NCBI GenBank assembly: GCA_937926205.1
Contig: CALEYL010000051.1
Span: 39,450-103,449 of the forward strand
Reading direction: 5' to 3'
Length of the DNA stretch: 64,000 nucleotides
Source: an uncultured Saprospiraceae bacterium
GTDB taxonomy: Bacteria > Bacteroidota > Bacteroidia > Chitinophagales > Saprospiraceae
Part shown: positions 53,911 through 63,112 of the stretch, piece by piece
Numbering within the stretch: position 1 is the stretch's first letter
Layout of the letters: each line of letters begins with the position of its first letter
The notes under the pieces: generated by a model
The model's database searches: none
Told to the model about the DNA's origin: nothing
What the model saw: only the letters and a program-made list of their open reading frames with translations
Position numbers and translations under genes: made by a program

Positions 53911-54411
53911 CTATTGTTGCCCGTTGGCTGGATTGCTGCTTTTTGCAGCGTCCATCGTTTCTTTCAGGGTTCTGAGGATAGCCTGGATGTCGTAATTTTT
54001 TTCGGACATGACATGCACACGGCCTTCTTTGGATTCCAGAATGAGCAGGCGAATGCCAACACTGCTGCCTTCAGGCTTAAGCAATGATTTTTCTTTCTCT
54101 TCTTTGATGTAAATGGTTCGGATTTTGTCGAATGGCAAATTTCCGTAGGGGGTTGTTATGGCCGTGCTGTAAATGCTGACCGGGCCTACTTTTTTCATAG
54201 TCAACCAGCTGAAAAAAGCTGTTCCGGCAGAAATGGTAGATACAAAAAACAACAGCATCGCGCCAAGCAGGCGACGGTTCTGATCGCCACTTTTGCGCCT
54301 CAGCAGCAACAGCATTCCAGCCAGTGAAAAAGCTGCCGCTAAAAGGCCGAGCCATAATCCAAATTGATTTTCAGCGTGTTGCGCCTGAAAAGTATGCAAT
54401 GCATTTTCCAT
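53911..54411 (-). CDS. Membrane protein of unknown function with two helices
   Basis: A 166-residue protein with two membrane helices (about 18-38 and 47-69) and a C-terminal soluble domain with KVGPVSIYSTAITTPYGNLPFDKIRTIYIKEEKE, reminiscent of bacterial PH-like domains. It is the last gene of the EamA-rdgB-DUF4340 run, 1 bp after the DUF4340 gene. Function unknown. Confidence 0.72.
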   Translation of the reverse strand: MENALHTFQAQHAENQFGLWLGLLAAAFSLAGMLLLLRRKSGDQNRRLLGAMLLFFVSTISAGTAFFSWLTMKKVGPVSIYSTAITTPYGNLPFDKIRTIYIKEEKEKSLLKPEGSSVGIRLLILESKEGRVHVMSEKNYDIQAILRTLKETMDAAKSSNPANGQQ

Positions 54412-54412
54412 A

Positions 54413-55345
54413 TTATTTGCGGGATGTTTCGGTGATCAAATCTGTTGGCTTTTTAAACAAGCGGCGGAACAAACCTGTTGAATCTTCTGCAAAAAAGACT
54501 TCCGGTTGTCTGTCAGAGCGAAAATAATAGACGGGTTTACTCAAGGTATCCCGAAAGCACTCGACAAAATAGGAGGATTCCGGCTCGCTGGCAGTTAAGG
54601 TAAGGGTACTGAATGCAAAGCGTCCGGCTTCTACTTCATCAAAATCATCTGCAAAGGTCCGGCTGCTAACAAGCTGCAAGCCTTTCAGGTATTCTGCTAC
54701 CCTGACAGAATCCACCACAAGGGTGTTGTTACAAATCCAGCCGGTCTGAGATTTCGAACAATAAAACAGGGTGTCCGGAAATTGCCATTCGATGCCCGTA
54801 ATTCTTACTCCACTGGGTAACTCCAGCAATACCGGATTGCGGTAGACCGCATAATCCCGCCCAATGATATCGAGTGGAAAGCCTGCTATTTCGTAAGTAT
54901 TGCGTTGTCCCCTGAAACGCAAAAAAGTGCCGGCCCCGGGCCCCGCGCCCAGAATGAAGTCTTCAGACAAAGCCCCCGATTGGTACAATTGCACCCGAAG
55001 CCCCTGCACTTCATCCACCCCATAAATAGACCATTCTTCTTCTTTCTGGGTGACAAGGCCACGAGTGCGAATTGGGCCCGACAATGCCCCCAGCAGTGCG
55101 GTTACTGCTGACGGCACTGCAGAAAGGTGCATGGCGCCCCGCGATACAATCCAGTTATCCGAGGCTCTTTTGAGTGAAAAAACACCTTCATGGGAACCCA
55201 ACACGATGCGGTCTAGTGCAGCGGTGTCGACGATGCCCAATTCTGTCTCGAATGCATTGCTGCGTTCGCCCGGCCAGAAAAGCCGGACCAGGCCATAGAT
55301 GCTTGCCCCGGTAAGGAGCAAAAAAATCAGTGTTTTCAGACTCAT
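54413..55345 (-). CDS. DUF4340-like membrane-anchored protein
   Basis: A 310-residue protein with one N-terminal membrane helix (about 5-25) and a long exported beta-rich part with IVLGSHEGVFSLKRASDNWIV and YSIYGV-type segments, typical of DUF4340 proteins. Relatives are sometimes linked to ABC-type or gliding-related genes, but no such genes are here. It sits between rdgB (12 bp) and the membrane protein (1 bp), so it is in the same operon. Confidence 0.7.
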   Translation of the reverse strand: MSLKTLIFLLLTGASIYGLVRLFWPGERSNAFETELGIVDTAALDRIVLGSHEGVFSLKRASDNWIVSRGAMHLSAVPSAVTALLGALSGPIRTRGLVTQKEEEWSIYGVDEVQGLRVQLYQSGALSEDFILGAGPGAGTFLRFRGQRNTYEIAGFPLDIIGRDYAVYRNPVLLELPSGVRITGIEWQFPDTLFYCSKSQTGWICNNTLVVDSVRVAEYLKGLQLVSSRTFADDFDEVEAGRFAFSTLTLTASEPESSYFVECFRDTLSKPVYYFRSDRQPEVFFAEDSTGLFRRLFKKPTDLITETSRK

Positions 55346-55357
55346 ATCCTGCTTTGT

Positions 55358-55936
55358 CTATGTCTTCAATAAAAAGGCCTTCAGTTTTTGAATGGCTTGT
55401 CCCCTATGGCTGATGGAATTTTTTATTTCTGCAGGAAGCTCTGCAAAGGTCTGCTGGTAACCATTCGGAACAAAAATCGGATCATATCCAAACCCTTCAT
55501 GCCCCGAAGGCGCCACAGCAATGGTTCCTTCAGCTACCCCTTCGAAAGTATGCAGTTCGCCCCCAATGATCAGCGCAATCACCGTTCTGAAACGGGCACT
55601 GCGGTCTGTTCGCCCCTGCAATTGGTCCAGCACCAGTTTCATGTTGGCTACGGGATCGCGTTCCGGGCCTGCATAGTGGGCCGTATCAACGCCCGGGGCG
55701 CCGTTTAGCGCATCTATTTCGAGGCCTGTATCCTCGGCAAAGCAGTCTGCCCGGTAGTTGTGAAAAACATAACTGGCTTTCTGAACGGCGTTCCCGGGTA
55801 TGGTGCCGGTGGTTTCGGGCAACTCTTCGTTACAGCCAATTTCTTTCAAGCCTTTAAACCGGAAGGCGCCGTTTAGTATTTCGTCTATTTCCTTGATTTT
55901 GTGCTGATTGTTGGTAGCAATAACAATTGGATTCAT
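55358..55936 (-). CDS. rdgB: XTP/dITP (non-canonical purine NTP) pyrophosphatase
   Basis: A 192-residue enzyme of normal length with the family motifs: IATNNQHKIKEI (substrate loop), DCFAEDTGLEIDALNGAPGVDTAHYAG (metal-binding acids) and GHEGFGYDPIFVPNGY with the following SHRGQAIQKL. It hydrolyses ITP, dITP and XTP to monophosphates, keeping deaminated purines out of nucleic acids. It overlaps the EamA gene by 4 nt. Confidence 0.96.
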   Translation of the reverse strand: MNPIVIATNNQHKIKEIDEILNGAFRFKGLKEIGCNEELPETTGTIPGNAVQKASYVFHNYRADCFAEDTGLEIDALNGAPGVDTAHYAGPERDPVANMKLVLDQLQGRTDRSARFRTVIALIIGGELHTFEGVAEGTIAVAPSGHEGFGYDPIFVPNGYQQTFAELPAEIKNSISHRGQAIQKLKAFLLKT

Positions 55937-56838
55937 CGAGTAGCGGTTTTATCGGTCTCAAAATAACGACGCAGCAGAGGATGAACAAATATTGTGAGGA
56001 GGATAATGCCAACGCCCCAGTAAAAATTACCGGATAGGTCTTTGCCTTCCTTTAGAATCAGCCAGGCCAGGGCAATGCCATAAACCGGTTCGAGGTTGAT
56101 GGTGAGGTTGGAAGTAAAAGCAGAGAGGTGTCGTAAAGTTCGCAGGGCCATGACATAAGCCAGCGTGGTACACAGCAGTGCCAAAACGACTAAATAAAAC
56201 CAGTCGAGAATAGAGGGCGGCCAAAACACATTTTCGCCGTTACCCGTTGCCAGTAAAGCCAGCCAAACGGCACTCAGAAACACCCAGGCACTGCCCAATT
56301 CCACAAATGTGACACTTTTTTCGTCGAGGCGCCCCGTCAGACTTTTATTCAGGATAGCAAACAGGGAAGCCAGAAAGGCCGCAAGAAGCCCTGCCACTAA
56401 TCCGGAAAAAACCGGAATCCTTACTCCGTCTACAATCAGAGCCATACCCGGAACGATGAGAGCGCCCAGTGCCAGTTCATACCATCTGAAAGGTCGTTTG
56501 ACCAAAATGGGCTCAATGATCGCTGTAAAAAAAGAAGTCGTAGCCATACACACCAGAGCGATGGAAGCATTGGACAATTTGATGGCGCCATAAAAAGCCA
56601 TCCAGTGCATGCCTACCAGCACGCCAATCCCCATATAAGCCTTTAGTGTTTTTCGCGGAAGCTGCCTGCGAATGTAATTGATTTTTGCCAGGGGCAGGAG
56701 ACTGATGCTCGTGATCAGTACGCGCCACCAAACGAGAGACAGGGCCGATAATTGGATCAAATCGCCCAAAATGGCCGTGAGGCCTAACAACAGCACAGCG
56801 ATGTGCAATTCGATATATGCGTTTCTTACAGCATTCAT
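55933..56838 (-). CDS. EamA/DMT-family transporter
   Basis: A 301-residue protein with ten hydrophobic helices in two EamA halves (each about 140 residues), as in drug/metabolite exporters. The tell-tale GMHWMAFYGAIKLSNASIALVCMATTSFFTAIIEPILVKRPF matches the end of the first half. The substrate is unknown. It starts a minus-strand operon with rdgB (4-nt overlap). Confidence 0.9.
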   Translation of the reverse strand: MNAVRNAYIELHIAVLLLGLTAILGDLIQLSALSLVWWRVLITSISLLPLAKINYIRRQLPRKTLKAYMGIGVLVGMHWMAFYGAIKLSNASIALVCMATTSFFTAIIEPILVKRPFRWYELALGALIVPGMALIVDGVRIPVFSGLVAGLLAAFLASLFAILNKSLTGRLDEKSVTFVELGSAWVFLSAVWLALLATGNGENVFWPPSILDWFYLVVLALLCTTLAYVMALRTLRHLSAFTSNLTINLEPVYGIALAWLILKEGKDLSGNFYWGVGIILLTIFVHPLLRRYFETDKTATR

Positions 56839-56873
56839 GCCTGTAAAAGAACAAAAATAAATGACGCTTTATC

Positions 56874-56881
56874 TACTTTTG
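56874..56881 (+). promoter_or_regulatory. -7 box of the TPR-like protein gene
   Basis: TACTTTTG matches TANNTTTG exactly, 25 bp before the ATG at 56907. Confidence 0.5.
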
Positions 56882-56906
56882 AGTCTTATAGAACAAGCTC
56901 TTTTTT

Positions 56907-58193
56907 ATGAAACCATTATCCCGCATCTTTTTGGCGCTGTCGGTGCTGTTTTTCAGCGCCATATCAGTTTTTGCACAACAATACCAAACGGTACAAAAGG
57001 TTGTACCCATCCATAACGAGCATACCTTTTACCTGAACGGCTCCATGAGCATCGGCGGAAAACCCCGGCATGCTGTCCGGATCGATTTACCGCCCAATAC
57101 CGTTGAGTGGTATTATGTTTTTACGACCGCTGAAAATGAAAGGAGTTCGGGTGCCCGGGACAAAATTCAACTGGCCGGTCAATTGGTGCAATTTTTGGGT
57201 AAAGGGCTGCTCAAGTCGAGTGTAGTGGGTATGGCGGCAGGCGTAGTCGGACAGATCGTCAAACCATCCGGCGTTGCCGTGTGCGACGTATGGCTGACCG
57301 ATCAGGAAGGCCGGAACCAGTTTTTTGAAACCAAATACCTGGGAGCTGCCTGGGCTTATGACCGCCCGAAGCACTACTACGAAAAATCCTCGATTCAGAA
57401 TGGCAAAGACGGAGCCATTCGGGTAGACGCTGTAAAAAAAGGCACAGTTTATCTGTGTTTTAACAATTCAGCCCTTACGGAGGGTGTGTTTGTCAATTTT
57501 GAAGCGGCGGCGATTGTAGAAACCCGGGAGTATGTGGATGAATGGGTTGCAGCAGGCAGGGAAGAAGTTTTTCAGGATTGCATGGATCTGTTCGTTCGAA
57601 GGGATGCCGAAGCAGAAGCCGTTTGCCACTGCGCGCTTGGCCGGATAAAAGACGAATATTTGCCTTCTGTCTGGAAGGGCTTGTCGCCTTCAGAAAAAAG
57701 CTATCGCCTTCAGAGCATCCGCCAGCAGTGCATTTCCTCGTCCGGTTATGGAGACAAGAGTAGTTCCAAAGCGCGAATCAGGGCCATTGAAGCAGAAATT
57801 AACGGGCTGAATGCCATAAAAGACTACAAAGGACTGGCCCAGAGATACCAGGAATTATTGAGTCTCGGCGAAAACGAAGAAGAAAACTACTTTTGGTCCT
57901 CCTGGTTTTTGCTCCTTTCCAGGCAAAACGAAGCTGCCCGAAAAGTGCTGTACGAAGGGCTTGGGAAATACCCTGAAAGTCCGGCGCTCAATAAAAATCT
58001 GGCTCATTATTGGATGCTTTCCGGCCAGTTTAAAGAAGCGGAACCGGTTTACCGCCGCTACTCCGGCAAAAAGCTTTTCCGAAAATGGCGCTTCAATGAA
58101 TACGCGCTTTCTGATTTAAATTGGATGGAATCGGCAGGAATTATTATTCCTCAAAAAGAGACCTTACTTCAATTACTACGTGAAGGAGAATGA
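56907..58193 (+). CDS. Exported TPR-like protein of unknown function
   Basis: A 428-residue protein with a signal peptide (ends VFAQ). The N-terminal part (about 25-215) is beta-rich and contains a hydrophobic segment (GLLKSSVVGMAAGVVGQIV); the middle has Cys residues (CMDLFVRRDAEAEAVCHCALGRI); the C-terminal half (about 295-425) is TPR-like (YKGLAQRYQELLSLGENEEENYFWSSWFLLLSRQNEAARKVLYEGL). No enzymatic motif. Probably a periplasmic or outer-membrane-associated protein. Confidence 0.8.
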   Translation: MKPLSRIFLALSVLFFSAISVFAQQYQTVQKVVPIHNEHTFYLNGSMSIGGKPRHAVRIDLPPNTVEWYYVFTTAENERSSGARDKIQLAGQLVQFLGKGLLKSSVVGMAAGVVGQIVKPSGVAVCDVWLTDQEGRNQFFETKYLGAAWAYDRPKHYYEKSSIQNGKDGAIRVDAVKKGTVYLCFNNSALTEGVFVNFEAAAIVETREYVDEWVAAGREEVFQDCMDLFVRRDAEAEAVCHCALGRIKDEYLPSVWKGLSPSEKSYRLQSIRQQCISSSGYGDKSSSKARIRAIEAEINGLNAIKDYKGLAQRYQELLSLGENEEENYFWSSWFLLLSRQNEAARKVLYEGLGKYPESPALNKNLAHYWMLSGQFKEAEPVYRRYSGKKLFRKWRFNEYALSDLNWMESAGIIIPQKETLLQLLREGE

Positions 58194-58360
58194 ACCATTA
58201 TTTATGCAAGTGGTTTATCTACTTCAAGTAGACAGATTTCCATCTAAAGCAGGCAGCAGTAAGAGGAAATTCCAATTTCAGCTACGCCGTGTCCGCGCAT
58301 TGAATCAGGATCTTTCGGCTTATTCTATCATGTCATTAAAACAAAATTAAAGAAGTAGTC

Positions 58361-58831
58361 ATGTCAGTAAAAATTGGTGACAAGGCCCCTGTATTTTCAC
58401 TTTACAATACAGAAAAAGAATTGGTTGCCTTAGAAAATTTTCAGGGTAAAAATGTGGTATTGCTCTTTTTCCCGATGGCTTTTACCAGGGTTTGCACAGC
58501 AGAATTGTGTGAAATGCGGGATAACCTGACGGCATACGACAGCCTGAATGCGCAAATATTGGGTATTTCTGTAGATTCCCTTTATACGCTAGACAAATTC
58601 AAAGCAGAAGAAGGCCTGAATTTTCCGCTGCTTTCCGATTTCAATAAAGAAATTTCAAGAGCATACGGCTCCTTATATGAAGAGTTTGCGTTTGGCATGA
58701 AAGGCGTATCCAAACGTTCTGCATTTATTATTGACAAAGAAGGTACGATTCGATACGCCGAAGTGTTGGAATCTGCCGGCAATTTACCTAATTTTGAGGC
58801 CATACAGGAAACCCTTTCCACATTGAATTAG
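58361..58831 (+). CDS. Peroxiredoxin, AhpC/TSA family (BCP/AhpE-like)
   Basis: A 156-residue thioredoxin-fold peroxidase. The peroxidatic Cys is in FTRVCTAELCEMRDNL; a second Cys five residues later fits the resolving Cys of the BCP/PrxQ pattern. Arg in KRSAFIIDKEGTIRYAEV completes the active site. It reduces peroxides using thioredoxin or similar. No signal peptide, so it is cytoplasmic. ClpS follows 33 bp later on the same strand. Confidence 0.94.
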   Translation: MSVKIGDKAPVFSLYNTEKELVALENFQGKNVVLLFFPMAFTRVCTAELCEMRDNLTAYDSLNAQILGISVDSLYTLDKFKAEEGLNFPLLSDFNKEISRAYGSLYEEFAFGMKGVSKRSAFIIDKEGTIRYAEVLESAGNLPNFEAIQETLSTLN

Positions 58832-58864
58832 AAAGGTTTATTTTCAGGAAAGACTCAAACTAAG

Positions 58865-59173
58865 ATGATACACTATCACGCCCTAGAAGAATTGGAAGAA
58901 GTCCTTGTCGAAGATGAAGTCGATGAGACCGGTACAGGCGAGATAGCCCAGCTCATCGTTTATAACGACGATGTCAATACTTTTGAGTGGGTGATCGAGT
59001 GCTTTGTGGAAGTACTCGATCACGCCCATACTCAGGCAGAACAGTTGGCCCTGCTCATCCACTTCAAAGGAAAAGCCACGGTAAAAACGGCCCCCAAGCG
59101 CGAATTGCTTCCCAAAAAAGACGCCCTGATTGAGCGCGGGTTATCTGCCGTTATCGAGGGTGGCGACGACTAA
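58865..59173 (+). CDS. clpS: ATP-dependent Clp protease adaptor ClpS
   Basis: A 102-residue adaptor with an acidic N-terminal tail, then the ClpS core with LIVYNDDVNTFEWVIECFVEVLDHAHTQAEQLALLIHFKGKATV. The Asn-Asp and Met/His pocket residues bind N-degrons and hand them to ClpA. It lies 33 bp after the peroxiredoxin gene. Confidence 0.95.
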   Translation: MIHYHALEELEEVLVEDEVDETGTGEIAQLIVYNDDVNTFEWVIECFVEVLDHAHTQAEQLALLIHFKGKATVKTAPKRELLPKKDALIERGLSAVIEGGDD

Positions 59174-59497
59174 ATAGTGTCCGTCTTTATAGTCCGATTA
59201 CGGCGTTACGCTCAGCCCCAAAAACAGTCATTTACGCGAGTAAACTTCTATTTTTGGGGCCTTCGCGTGCCTTGTACTCGAACTCCCTGCCTTGCCGGCA
59301 GGCAGGTAAAGATCAGACACCAAGTCCAGACAGACTAAAAGGACGGACATCACACTTAGCGGCCTTAGCGTGCCCTCCGCGTACATTGCGGGAACCTTCG
59401 CCTGGGGAGTCGCAGTCCGATAGCTCCCTTGCGCTCGGCTCCAAAACCGAGAACCCTAAAGCCCCGGCACGGGCTAAATGGACGATCACAAAAAACG
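59174..59497. other. Intergenic stretch with a long hairpin and a CCTGCC repeat
   Basis: No gene is seen. A hairpin (59214-59260) has outer arms GCCCCAAAAA/TTTTTGGGGC and an inner TTTAC-GCGA-GTAAA stem. A CTGCCTTGCCGGCAGGCAGG word at about 59287-59306 is a partial palindrome related to the one at about 31890. Confidence 0.6.
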
Positions 59498-60466
59498 TCA
59501 AATTCGTTTTGTACTTGTCGGCGGCTTCGGCACATTGTTTCGAAGTAATTGATTGAGCGTGTCGTTGTAATTTTGCAGCAATTCATTTACATGCCCATTG
59601 TAATATTCGATCACGCCATTGAATGTGTCCACATCCTCCTGGGTAAGTTCTTTTTTGCGTTGGATGAAGGTTATTTTTTTGAATCCATCATCCGCCAGTT
59701 TGTCAAAAAATGAGATGAGTTCAATCGTTGCATCCCGATAAGCGACATCCCCTCTGAAAGCCGGCATTTTCCGCAACACCAACAAAGCAGCATCTGCATC
59801 GTTTGACAATTGGATGCGTGCGCGTTCCATTTCTTTGGGATCTTCGCGATTGAGCGCATCCATAAAGATGGCGTTGTGCTTTGAAACTTTAAAATACCTT
59901 AAAAAGATAGCCCGGTAGTAAGCATTAACCTGATTGATTTGCTCCACTTCAGAGTTTTCTTCTGCTTCAATCAGGCGGATGCGGTATTCTTTGGCAAATG
60001 TTTTTTGGGCCGCGTAAAAGCGTTTGGACACCAGGCCCAGCTTTTTTTCTGCAGCATCCTGCGCATTCAGATAGGCTTCCATGGCTTCATACGATTCTTT
60101 GCTTTCTTTTTTCAGCAAATTGAGCTCGTTGAATTCCATGGCAAAGGATTCGCGGTAACTTTTGATGGTGGCAAGCAGTTCATCGCGCAGGCCAAAATTG
60201 CCCTGGAAAGCGGGCATTGCTTTCGTCGCGTTGATGCTTTCATCCATTTGAGCGAGTACTTCCTGTCGTTTTTTCTCTACTTCGTAATAATCTTCAACGT
60301 GAACGGAGTATTGGATGTACTCCAGATTTTTGGTGGTTACAGCATTGTGTTCGGCGTTAATTTGCTCGAGGTAAGCCACAGCTCCGGAGGATTCCTGAGC
60401 CGAAACGGACGTCCCCGCTGCCAAAACAGCCGGGAGCAACATCCACAATGGGAATCGAATTTTCAT
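59498..60466 (-). CDS. Exported coiled-coil protein (possibly LIC11966-like)
   Basis: A 322-residue protein with a signal peptide (ends VSAQ) and then long amphipathic helices, with two similar halves (each has MPAFQGN-type or MPAFRGD followed by YRDATIEL/LRDELLAT and a helix). This internal duplication suggests a bundle of helices. It resembles Bacteroidota surface proteins of the LIC11966 type, tentatively. No catalytic motif. It is a single gene. Confidence 0.75.
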   Translation of the reverse strand: MKIRFPLWMLLPAVLAAGTSVSAQESSGAVAYLEQINAEHNAVTTKNLEYIQYSVHVEDYYEVEKKRQEVLAQMDESINATKAMPAFQGNFGLRDELLATIKSYRESFAMEFNELNLLKKESKESYEAMEAYLNAQDAAEKKLGLVSKRFYAAQKTFAKEYRIRLIEAEENSEVEQINQVNAYYRAIFLRYFKVSKHNAIFMDALNREDPKEMERARIQLSNDADAALLVLRKMPAFRGDVAYRDATIELISFFDKLADDGFKKITFIQRKKELTQEDVDTFNGVIEYYNGHVNELLQNYNDTLNQLLRNNVPKPPTSTKRI

Positions 60467-60578
60467 CTTGAGGTTGTTAATTAAATGAGTAATGAATGAA
60501 ATTCAGGCTAAAATAAGGGTTTGAAGCTTAAATATCAACTCAAAGCGTAATTTACCAGATTGGGTAGCAGCATTTTTA

Positions 60579-60690
60579 TTGATGAATGATGATTGCATGA
60601 AATTTGATTTTTGATGTGGAAAGCCAACTGGCTCGTTTACTACGTATTCCCACATCACAATTCTACAATCATGCAATCATCATTCATCAA
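60579..60690. repeat. Long inverted repeat, 22-bp perfect arms
   Basis: The arm at 60579-60600 (TTGATGAATGATGATTGCAT then GA) is perfectly repeated in reverse complement at 60669-60690. An inner arm pair, TGATGTGG (60612-60619) with CCACATCA (60650-60657), continues the dyad. It would fold as a 112-nt stem-loop between the coiled-coil gene and the GH20 gene. Confidence 0.9.
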
Positions 60691-60729
60691 TTATTTCCTC
60701 CCCATACATAGGCGGTGAGCATAGTCAAA

Positions 60730-63051
60730 CTAGTGCACTACGATCTCATCCACAAACAACCAGGGAGGGCTTCCGGCGCCCTCTTTACCGGCAGGAATAG
60801 CGCCCAGATTTTGCGCTTTAACCTTCAGGTAACGTCCACTTTTCCCGCTCAAGCTGATCTTTAAATTTATCACCTTGTCTGTTCCTCCAGCGGGTACTTC
60901 TTTCACCACAGCCTGTTCATAGGATTTTCCATCGGCAGAAACAGCCACAGAAGCTTGTTTTGGCGGGTAAATCCATGCGCCATCATCGTTGTAAAAGCGC
61001 AGTACCACTTCTTTGACACCTGTCGTTTCGCCAAGATCAATCACGGCTTCGAAGTCTTTTCCTTCAAACCCCAGCCATTCTTTGTCTCCAAAGCGCTCCT
61101 CACTGCCCATAACGGCATTAACAAGCGCCCCTTTGCCGCCTGCGCCGTATTTCGGACTGGGAGGGGTCGTCAGGGTAATCAGTTTCCCTGCTGCAAGGTG
61201 CCATTGAAAAGATACGGCAGCGGGGTCGCCAACGGATTCATCATTCACGAAGGTTTGTGCCTGAACATCCATAAACCCTTCGATTTTCAGGGGGCTGTTG
61301 TACAGGATGCCTTTGGCTGTAGGCGTTTTTCCGCCGTCGTCGTAACGCACTACACCAAGACCCGCCGGGTTGATGCATTCCACAAATACGCCTTTGCCGT
61401 CACCCGATTGGATGTTGATCTGGGTATCGTAAATGTGGTTCGAAACATTAACGCCTGCTTTTTTCAGACGCGGCAGGTGCACGCCGAGGCGTCGGCCAAA
61501 ATCTTTGTAATTGCGGCTTGCCTTAGGCGACCAAAGCACTTCAGCCAATGCGAGGGCACGGGGAAAAACCATGTATTCTACCTGCTGCGGCGTAGGCATG
61601 TATTCGGTCCAGACATTCCCCTGAGCGCCAAGTACATACTTGCTTTCTTTTTCGGTCAATGCAGCCGGCAAAGGCTCATAGTTGTACACTTTTTCGATGG
61701 GCAGGTAGCCGCCGATGGCCAGCGGTTCATTTTTTCCAAGTGCCTGATAATAATCCAGATAACAATTGTCCGTAGGGGTCATGATGACATCATGGCCGCT
61801 CTTAGCCGCTTCAATCCCCCCTTTTTCCCCGCGCCACGACATCACTGTTGCGTTTGGCGCAAGGCCGCCTTCCAATATTTCATCCCAGCCAATGATGCGT
61901 TTGCCTTTGCTGTTCAGGAATTTTTCGATGCGTTTGATGAAATAGCTCTGCAGGCCATGCTCATCTTTGAGACCTTCTTTTTTAATCAACTCCTGGCAGT
62001 AGGCATTGCTTTTCCATTGTACTTTCGGGCATTCGTCGCCGCCGATGTGGATATAAGGCCCCGGGAACAGTTCGATGACTTCCAGAAGCACATTTTCGAG
62101 GAAAGTAAACGTGGCTTCATTGGGGCAGTAGACGTCTTCAAAAACACCCCAATCTGTTGCGACGTCAATGTTCTTGCCGGTGCAGCCCAATTCAGGATAA
62201 GCAGCTACAGCTGCCTGTGCATGCCCGGGCATTTCAATTTCCGGAACGATGATAATGAAGCGATCGGCGGCATATTTGACCACATCGCGTATTTCATTCT
62301 GGGTATAATAGCCGCCATAACGCGTGCCGTCATACTTTCGGGGGCGGTCGCGACCATGGCCAACCAGGGTTTCTTTGCGATAAGCGGCAACTTCCTGCAA
62401 TTTGGGGTATTTTTTAATTTCGATGCGCCAGCCCTGGTCTTCGGTGAGGTGCCAGTGAAAATAATTCAGCTTGTACATGGCCATCATGTCAATGTACTTT
62501 TTGATGAAGTCGACCGGAAAAAAATGCCGGCCAACGTCCAGGTGCAGGCCCCGGTAACGGAAGCGGGGAGCATCTTCAATTTTCATATTCGGAATAAAGC
62601 CCTTTGGCATCAATTGAGCCAACGTCTGAAAGGCATAAAAAATACCTGCGTTGTCTGCTGCTTTGATGTAAACCTGAGAACCCATTACATGCAGGCTATA
62701 GGCGCCGGCATTTTCGGGCTTGACGGCCATGCTATCGGTTCGGGCAGCAATGATAATCGCATTGCGGCCTTTGAAACCGCCGCGGCGAATGGGCAAATCC
62801 CTGCCTGTAGTCAGCTTGATGTACTCCGCACAAAAGGTCAGGGTTGCCTCCATAGCAGAATCGGCCTGAAGCGGCATGCGAATCTGGGTCAGGTCGGCGA
62901 CTTTAAGATCTCCTTGTTCAAATTTTACACTTTTCGGCGCCGGAATGACGCTGATTTCTTTTTTTGGCATGGACGGCACTTTCTGAGCCATCCCGGCAAT
63001 TGGCAACAACATGGAAGCCAGAGTAAACAGGTAAATTATTTGTCGTATCAT
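60730..63051 (-). CDS. GH20 beta-N-acetylhexosaminidase
   Basis: About 773 residues from the ATG at 63051 (MIRQIIYLFTLASMLLPIAGMAQ), chosen because it starts the signal peptide; 31 upstream codons are probably not translated. It has a GH20b N-terminal domain (about 22-155), the GH20 TIM barrel (about 157-520) with HWHLTEDQGWRIEIK, PEIEMPGHAQAAVAAYPELG and the catalytic Asp-Glu pair in HIGGDECPK, and C-terminal chitobiase-like and F5/8-type discoidin-like domains (about 690-770; YEQAVVKEVPAGGTDKVINLKI). It removes terminal GlcNAc/GalNAc from chitin or glycoprotein oligosaccharides in the periplasm. It follows the pseudouridine synthase gene by 61 bp. Confidence 0.95.
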   Translation of the reverse strand: MIRQIIYLFTLASMLLPIAGMAQKVPSMPKKEISVIPAPKSVKFEQGDLKVADLTQIRMPLQADSAMEATLTFCAEYIKLTTGRDLPIRRGGFKGRNAIIIAARTDSMAVKPENAGAYSLHVMGSQVYIKAADNAGIFYAFQTLAQLMPKGFIPNMKIEDAPRFRYRGLHLDVGRHFFPVDFIKKYIDMMAMYKLNYFHWHLTEDQGWRIEIKKYPKLQEVAAYRKETLVGHGRDRPRKYDGTRYGGYYTQNEIRDVVKYAADRFIIIVPEIEMPGHAQAAVAAYPELGCTGKNIDVATDWGVFEDVYCPNEATFTFLENVLLEVIELFPGPYIHIGGDECPKVQWKSNAYCQELIKKEGLKDEHGLQSYFIKRIEKFLNSKGKRIIGWDEILEGGLAPNATVMSWRGEKGGIEAAKSGHDVIMTPTDNCYLDYYQALGKNEPLAIGGYLPIEKVYNYEPLPAALTEKESKYVLGAQGNVWTEYMPTPQQVEYMVFPRALALAEVLWSPKASRNYKDFGRRLGVHLPRLKKAGVNVSNHIYDTQINIQSGDGKGVFVECINPAGLGVVRYDDGGKTPTAKGILYNSPLKIEGFMDVQAQTFVNDESVGDPAAVSFQWHLAAGKLITLTTPPSPKYGAGGKGALVNAVMGSEERFGDKEWLGFEGKDFEAVIDLGETTGVKEVVLRFYNDDGAWIYPPKQASVAVSADGKSYEQAVVKEVPAGGTDKVINLKISLSGKSGRYLKVKAQNLGAIPAGKEGAGSPPWLFVDEIVVH

Positions 63052-63112
63052 GAAATACAGTTTATGATGAATCGTGGCACAAAGAAAACCAATTGGATTC
63101 AGATAACGGTAA

